A stretch of DNA of 13,395 nucleotides. It comes from Setaria digitata. Taxonomy: Eukaryota; Nematoda; Chromadorea; Rhabditida; Setariidae. Shown piece after piece: positions 8,443-13,395 of the stretch. The notes beneath the pieces were generated by a model that saw only the letters and a program-made list of their open reading frames with translations, did no database searches and had not been told where the DNA came from. A program made the position numbers and the translations under genes. Numbering within the stretch: the first letter of the stretch is position 1; every line of letters begins with the position of its first letter. Location of the stretch: the NCBI GenBank assembly GCA_003640385.1, contig RCAB01000904.1:1-13395 (forward strand), written 5' to 3'.

Positions 8443-9136
8443 ATGGTCGTTCAGTTAGCTATCATTTCACTATTCTTAACTTTAGTAGTAGAGAGTACAC
8501 GCTGTATAAATGGTGGTGAATGGATTGCACATGCATGCACGATGGATTCACAATGTGAGCCATATAGGACTAGGCCAGATGAACGTGTTGCGTGTCTTGG
8601 CTCGGAATGTTGCACCATCCCATGTACAAATAATGGTACATTTACTGGAAAATTGTGCGTTACGTCGTATGATTGTTTGCCATCAACGGAAAAAATTGCA
8701 TGCCTCACCGGATTGTGCTGCACAGTAAGAATATTTCAAATATATGAGTAAAGAACAGATAAAGAATTAAAAAAAAACAAAAGATGAGCCAAAGCTAATG
8801 ATTTAAATTTAGTGCATAAAAAGAAGAGAGGGAAGATTTGAAATGAATGCAAGGTTGAAATAATTTGTGTAAGACGTTAAAGTATTGAAGATCAGGACTG
8901 GAAGGATATCGTACAAATTATAAAGAAATGAGATATAATGTGAATAAAGTGTTGTCTAAGGTTGTCTTCAACTTCAGGTACCTCAACAGTGTCCATACGG
9001 TGGTGAAGTAATCGGCCTAGAATGTATCAGCACAAAGTCGTGCGAATATCTGGCACAAGGGGTACCGGTGCTGTGCATTAAGGGGACCTGCTGTGCCTAT
9101 CCGTTCTTAAATTACTTTACTTCTCGCTTTCCGTAA
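8443..9136 (+). CDS. Secreted three-module CC-type cysteine-rich protein (two exons)
   Basis: Join 8443-8724 and 8978-9136, giving 146 residues. The intron is 253 bp, phase 0, GTAAGA (8725) to ACTTCAG (8971-8977). Residues 1-19 are a signal peptide (hydrophobic LAIISLFLTLVV core). Three modules follow: C21-x10-C32-x5-C38-x12-C51-x4-C56-C57; C61-x10-C72-x5-C78-x8-C87-x4-C92-C93; C99-x10-C110-x5-C116-x10-C127-x4-C132-C133. All 18 cysteines fit, with only the C3-C4 spacing varying, so exon 2 adds exactly module 3 and confirms the splice. Each module probably forms three disulfides. The pattern resembles small nematode CC-type modules, but I cannot assign a Pfam family with confidence. It is expected to be secreted; function unknown. 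An ATG directly after an acceptor, an intron and an AATAAA make this the best-supported gene here. Its relatives are the minus-strand gene at 5252-5599 and the relic at 7100-7833. Confidence 0.88.
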
Positions 9137-9170
9137 TTGCAATTAACAGTAAATGCTTTTTTGTACTCTC

Positions 9171-9176
9171 AATAAA
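9171..9176 (+). terminator. Poly(A) signal AATAAA
   Basis: Canonical AATAAA 35 bases after the TAA of the three-module gene (9134-9136), followed by T-rich sequence. It fits the end of that transcript. Confidence 0.8.
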
Positions 9177-9245
9177 TTTTATTTATTTTTCTCTGAAATA
9201 TTCGTAACAATTTCCAATGGTTTTTGGTTCTCTGCAGTTTTTTTC

Positions 9246-9268
9246 TTTTTTTTTTTTTTTTTTTTTAG
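9246..9268 (+). promoter_or_regulatory. Long poly-T tract ending in an acceptor-like AG
   Basis: 21 Ts followed by AG, then directly an ATG (9269) with 19 codons (MEPNSTQ..., stop at 9326-9328). It lies about 90 bases after the AATAAA at 9171, like the spacing between genes in nematode operons. CTCAGATG|GTAATA could be a donor at 9323/9324. I found no further exon, so only the site is noted, not a gene. Confidence 0.25.
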
Positions 9269-9559
9269 ATGGAACCAAACTCGACTCAAGTTTCCATGAA
9301 GCAAATGAACTCTGACCTCAGATGGTAATAATTATTTACGACCAGCAATGTTGTTTGCAGAAACAATGATAATTATTAGCGCTATGTCATTTGTTTAATG
9401 CGGGAAAATATTTTCCATCCCTAAAGATGTATTTTCATTTTTGGAGATTTTTAACTAGCATTTTTCCCGCGCAAATCTACAATTAATTACTAAATTATAG
9501 CGAATTTCAATCTTAAAGTTATGTGGTTGAACAAAGTGCAATGAATTAGAAGAAAGTTG

Positions 9560-9965
9560 TGAGCAGTGAATGATTGGGGAATTCATAGAGATCAAAACCT
9601 TAAAATAATTGGTTTTTCATTTTTTTTTTTAATCGTTTTTCACTCATTCGTGTGGAAAATATTAATCCAATTTGAAAAGAAATGAACGGATTGTTAGCAA
9701 AATTTTATCAAACGATCAAATTAACAAATAGATAAGACAAGAAAATTAATTGCATTGATAATGAATGAATGGGCGCTTAATAATATTATACAAGTATTAT
9801 TCAAATTACAAAGCACGCACCCTGAGCAATAAAATTTGATGCACTGCTATTTTGTTATAGCATTTCTTTGATTTTTGACACGCTTTAAATTTTCTTAGTT
9901 GATTTGTGTGAATTTTTCGTTCTTAATTTTAGGAGCTATTTTCCGGAATTTATTAAAATTCAATT
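9560..9965. other. Well-preserved noncoding block, right copy
   Basis: Inverted partner of 5940-6440. Strong islands are CTGAGCAATAAAATTTGATG (9822-9841, extending to 9845), the GCGCTTAATAATAT core (9773-9786) and AATCGTTTTTCACTCATT (9631-9648). The stretch 9330-10390 has no ORF worth calling on either strand; this block is its only notable content. Confidence 0.6.
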
Positions 9966-10394
9966 TCATTCTTTTACTCATCTATAAGCCCTTTCATCTT
10001 GCGAGGTCGTTATGATTTTTTTTTTTTGACATTTTTATGTTTACTGAAATTCACGACGTTTTATTTTTTTTTAAAAAAAATTAATGATCTATGCATGGAC
10101 GTTTAAAAAAAAAATTACTCTGTCTTTAATTATTCCATTCGTTCACTACAATATCTATTAGACATCATTAACCGTATTGTAGACAGACACAATTTTTAGG
10201 CCTTAATTAACTGAAAATTAATTAATTAATCCAATTGTTTCTTTTCCAGTAAAAATCATCTTGCAACTTCTTCTGCAAAATAGAAAATTCTAATTAAAAA
10301 ATATTTCTTAATCATACGAGCAGGAATGCGTCAATGAATTTTGCTTCAATTTGACTTAAAAGAAAAAGAGGCAATGAAAATGAAATGCTTTTTC

Positions 10395-10780
10395 AGCGAA
10401 AATTCTTCACGAAATTTTAGAAATATTTCAGCCGGTAAATTATTTCAAAGGAGGTTCCAGACCAGTAAGTAGAAGCCCATAAATCTTCGGTTGTTTTATT
10501 TCGTTTTATTGTATGACAAATTAAATAATACTGTTTTTTTTCTCGAACAAAGACAATGAAATCACATTGATTCTTAATCAGTTGATCAACATTGATATGA
10601 TGCCTTTTGTTGCAGTGAGCAATAACTGAATCACAAAATCGCAGAATAAATGAAAAAAAAAAAAATATTTTACAAGACAAAGTTAAACAAAATGCTTGTT
10701 GCATTAAGTGAAGCTATTGTAAAATAACATTTTACATCTTTTGGAGATTTTTCATAAAATTAATTANTTTTGTTGCAGTG
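10395..10780 (+). pseudogene. Relic of the outer CC-module gene (right arm)
   Basis: Counterpart of the intact gene at 5252-5599, read here on the plus strand. CTTTTTCAG (AG at 10395-10396) matches that gene's acceptor, and TTTTAGAAATATTTCAGCCG (10415-10434) matches ATTTAGAAATATCAGTCAG of its leader. GTAAATTATTTC then stands where the intact copy has AAATGATGTATTTC, so the start codon is deleted. CCAGTAAGTAGAAGCCCATA and CTTCGGTTGTTTTATTTCG follow the signal-peptide region, and TGCTTGTTGCATTAAG (10693-10708) follows the 3' part. No frame stays open. The relic is further disturbed by the 162-bp duplication with an N at 10767. Confidence 0.55.
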
Positions 10781-10929
10781 AGCAATAACTGAATCACAAA
10801 ATCGCAGAATAAATGAAAAAAAAAAAAATATTTTACAAGACAAAGTTAAACAAAATGCTTGTTGCATTAAGTGAGGCTATTGTAAAATAACATTTTACAT
10901 CTTTTGGAGATTTTTCATAAAATTAATTA
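10605..10929. repeat. 162-bp direct duplication joined by a single N
   Basis: 10605-10766 and 10768-10929 are the same sequence, both starting TTTTGTTGCAGTGAGC and ending TTCATAAAATTAATTA, with one difference (GTGAAGC against GTGAGGC) and the same 13-A run. The only base between them is an N at 10767. This looks like two contig or read ends that overlap but were joined end to end instead of merged. A true tandem duplication cannot be excluded. Confidence 0.95.
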
Positions 10930-11114
10930 TCACTTCCTGCATTTCTTGCTTCGAAATCAACATTGATTACTGGACTAATTCAAAAATTAACAACTACGAA
11001 GAAAATGAAATAGCAACAGAATTTATCCGAATCGTTTCTTTTTTTCAGTAATAACTGCAGGAACGTTCATTATTATCTCCCTACCTTTAACCAGTGTAGT
11101 TGAAATGTCGTTTA

Positions 11115-11162
11115 TTATCATTATCTCTTATCATAACACTATTGCCCTACTGATACTGATAA
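11115..11162. promoter_or_regulatory. Cluster of GATA-type sites
   Basis: TTATCA at 11115-11120, TTATCT at 11121-11126, TTATCA at 11129-11134, TGATAC at 11151-11156 and TGATAA at 11157-11162: four WGATAR matches and one near match in 48 bp. In nematodes TGATAA is bound by intestinal GATA factors. AT-rich DNA gives such words often, and no intact gene is adjacent, so the call is weak. Confidence 0.25.
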
Positions 11163-12439
11163 CGAAAAACCTGACAACAACAAAAAAAATAACGGTTGCA
11201 CAGATGCCATCTGAAAAACTTCATCACTGTGATCCCTCGAATACAATTAGAATTCGTTGGTGCTAAAGTTGAGCATCATGTGCTTGCATATTGTTGAAAA
11301 TCCGCTCAATTTAGCTCTCATAAAGAATCTACTATGAATTCTTGTTAGATTTTGATGACAAACTAAATAATATAATAAAATTCAAAAGTATCTTTGTCTT
11401 GATCAACAACATTTGCGTAAAAAATGATTCTCACTCTCATCCTTTCAGAACACACTTATTTTATTAACATTGCAATTTTTATGTCTCGATTCTATTGAAG
11501 ATTATTAGCTCTCTTTTAGCTATTAAATTATTCTCTCCTTCGTTTGAAACTGTGTTATTATCTGACTGCACAAATATTCTAGGAACTTAACATTTAATGA
11601 CCTACTAAAAATAATTACTCTCATCGATTTCATTGAACCAATTAAACAAAGAGGAAATTTCAAGAAACTAATTGCTTCAACTATTATCATAATTGATATC
11701 GAGAGTTTAAACTCATTTTTGAAATAAATGAGTAGACATCTGAAAGCAGCGTGCAAAAAATATGAGCGGAAAGTGTAAAATTGTACAAAGAGTCGGAAAA
11801 ATAAACTGGAGAAGGGAATGAAACGCTATTGATATTCATAACATGCGAAGAAATGAACTCATTTTATAATATTCAATTTCTTCTTTGCTCGTAAAAATAT
11901 TCCTCAACGATAAATTCAAATTCTAAACATTATGTGCTAATAGAAAATACAAATACCTGATGTTCAAATTAACAATCATTCATTTGAAAAATTGAAGCTT
12001 CAAATTGGGAGACTGAATTGCATCACAATTCGTCAATCATCCACTGTCCTGTCATTTAGAATATAAATAAGTAATAAAATGGAAAGTCCATCATATAAGT
12101 ATTGTTTTTGAAGGAGAAAAAAATTTTCAAATTGTCACAAAAAAAAATTCAGTTGAAAGATTAAAGAAAAATTGATGATATTAATGATAGAGAAGTTAAG
12201 ATGAATAAGCCACCATAGCTGGAACAAAGGGTAAGTGAAGAAATATTAATTTTTCGTGTCAAAGGAGTAAAAATAAAAAATATATAAAGAGTAAATAGCC
12301 TTCCGCTTTGTAAATTTCATAAGTAATCTTAGGCTGTCATCATGGAAATATCATTATTGTTAAAAAAAAATTTTTTGGCTGGATTTTTCTTATTTTTTCG
12401 TCTTTCTTCATTCCTCTAAATCCTAAAACTTAGCTTTGG

Positions 12440-12720
12440 TGCAGAGAAAAAAAGCAAGGAAGAGTATTAAATGGGAAGAAAACTAGCTGATTTCTGGTTT
12501 GTTACAATGTGAAGACTGCATTGCAAAAATGCAGCATGTTTCTGAAGGCATTTTTGAATTGCTCATCATAGGACTATCGAAAATTTTTCTCGTCCTTAGG
12601 TTTCACAGAATTAAAATATTTTTCCCCGCAAAGAATGCTTGATAGCAACTACCACCATTAGAGTATTTTGTACATTTACAGCAACAAATATATAATCAAG
12701 TAAGTAAATAAATGAATCAT
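12440..12720 (+). repeat. Diverged direct repeat, copy 2 (partner 2540-2765)
   Basis: Same-orientation partner of the block upstream of the 236-residue gene. It keeps TACAATGTGAAG (12503-12514), GCAACTACCACCA (12645-12657) and AAGTAAGTAA (12698-12707), but has no hairpin where copy 1 has one. It also lies in the right arm of the palindrome, so part of it additionally matches about 3460-3800 in inverted orientation (for example GCAAAGAA at 12628-12635). Confidence 0.5.
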
Positions 12721-12879
12721 TAAAACGAGACTAATATATTTTATGTCTAGGAAGATTTTTAGAATTATTGCTGCTTTCTTTTCTTAATACTTGTTGGTGC
12801 TCATATTTCTTTGGGGAGAGTGTCTAAAATTCGATTTTTGAACTGGATTAGTACCCAGGTAAACAAAATTTTTATTAAT

Positions 12880-13395
12880 TCGGGAGTGAAGACAGACAAA
12901 ATCAACAAAAATGAAAGAAGTTCAAACAAACATTCTAGCCTGATCCAAAGCAACAGCAATCGAATGTATATTTTCGGTACAAAATACAAAAGGAGCGTTC
13001 ATTAAATTATTTGTTGGGTTAGAAGTTCTAAGCTTAAGTTTAAAGAAATATTTAATTGTGGTTTAAGTGATTTATTTAAAATTTAACTATATTTTTGTTT
13101 TATCTTTTGTTGCTGCATATCAGTAGAGGTTTTATCATATTTATGAATAATAGAATTAAAATGTTAAATATGGTTATATTTTATTTTTACGAAATAAATA
13201 CCAAACAAAAAAGGATAATAAGTGTGATCTATTTTGTGATACTTACGAAACTTTAAAAATATTATGTCTAAATACGTATAAGGCCTAAATTTGCAATACA
13301 AATTATACTAAAGACATAACTAAATAACTTAGAACCAAAAAAAAATTAATTAACACATAAAGTGTAAATTTTTCATTCAATTACTTATCATTGTT
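12880..13395. other. AT-rich terminal stretch with no recognisable gene
   Basis: Open frames around 12801-13005 begin with TTG and overlap on both strands, so they are not called. CCCAG|GTAAAC at 12856-12866 is a good donor-like string but has no credible exon in front of it. The stretch probably continues the right arm, though I found no firm anchors past about 12880. Confidence 0.4.

Larger units (their letters stand above)
8360..12880. repeat. Right arm of a large diverged palindrome
   Basis: Reverse-complement partner of 3250-7900; anchor pairs are listed there. Going outward, the sum of paired coordinates runs 16268, 16300, 16309, 15938, 15926, 16028, 16207, 16322, 16216, 16172, 16075, as expected for one alignment with indels. 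The step of about 180 between the anchors at 10396 and 11360 is close to the 163-bp duplication found at 10605-10929, so that extra copy is specific to this arm. This arm keeps the inner CC-module gene intact and a relic of the outer one. The outer end is uncertain and may pass beyond the window. Confidence 0.8.

Noticed and set aside
8451..8728. Minus-strand and second plus-frame ORFs inside exon 1 of the three-module gene
   Set aside because: Shadows of the true frame, which alone has the cysteine modules, the signal peptide and a matching intron phase.
10417..10704. Minus-strand ORF of 95 codons with a signal-like, Phe-rich start
   Set aside because: It lies antisense to the relic of the outer CC-module gene and its first third comes from the duplicated, A-run-containing segment next to the N. 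The Phe run is simply the 13-A tract on the other strand.
11523..11756. Minus-strand ORF of 77 codons
   Set aside because: It opens with TTG, not ATG, and shows no motif.
12201..12236. Strong donor-like AAAGG|GTAAGTG at 12231
   Set aside because: All three frames in front of it have close stops (TAG in the ATG frame after five codons), and the sequence aligns with noncoding left-arm DNA near 4100.
12801..13005. Overlapping ORFs on both strands (62 and 64 codons)
   Set aside because: Both begin with TTG, an unlikely start in a eukaryote, and neither has a recognisable motif. Part of the plus-strand sequence aligns with noncoding DNA of the left arm near 3260.

Overview
The window looks like nuclear DNA of a nematode, probably a very AT-rich parasitic group such as the filarial/spirurid worms. 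The reasons are the AT-rich noncoding sequence, T-rich acceptors ending in CAG just upstream of start codons (cis- or SL trans-splicing type), a clean GTAAGA...ACTTCAG intron, an AATAAA poly(A) signal, and small secreted proteins built of six-cysteine modules ending in CC. The species assignment is inference. I see no rRNA, tRNA, transposase or CRISPR.

Layout. 1-1468: mostly noncoding, with a weak small ORF (98-391, minus) and a 107-bp tandem duplication (434-647). 1469-2179 (minus): an intronless 236-residue Gln/Leu-rich protein with an internal repeat. 2540-2765: a diverged block that recurs in direct orientation at about 12440-12720, with a long near-perfect hairpin inside the left copy. 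About 3250-12880: one large, old, imperfect palindrome. 12880-13395: AT-rich DNA without a recognisable gene.

The palindrome is the main result. The left arm (about 3250-7900) read on the minus strand aligns collinearly with the right arm (about 8360-12880) read on the plus strand. The spacer holds an (AT)n microsatellite and an N. Thirteen anchor pairs, all found by eye, keep the sum of paired coordinates between about 15925 and 16325 over 9 kb. The arms are clearly diverged, so this is an old duplication and not a recent assembly echo.

Each arm apparently once carried two tandem genes of the CC-module family. Today the inner gene is intact only in the right arm (8443-9136, two exons, 146 residues, three modules) and is a relic in the left arm (about 7100-7833). 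The outer gene is intact only in the left arm (5252-5599, 115 residues, two cysteine-depleted modules) and is a relic in the right arm (about 10395-10780). This is reciprocal loss after an inverted segmental duplication, leaving a divergent pair of one three-module and one two-module secreted protein. A noncoding stretch between the two ancestral genes (about 5940-6440 and 9560-9965) is among the best preserved parts. All alignments here were made by eye and need a dot plot.
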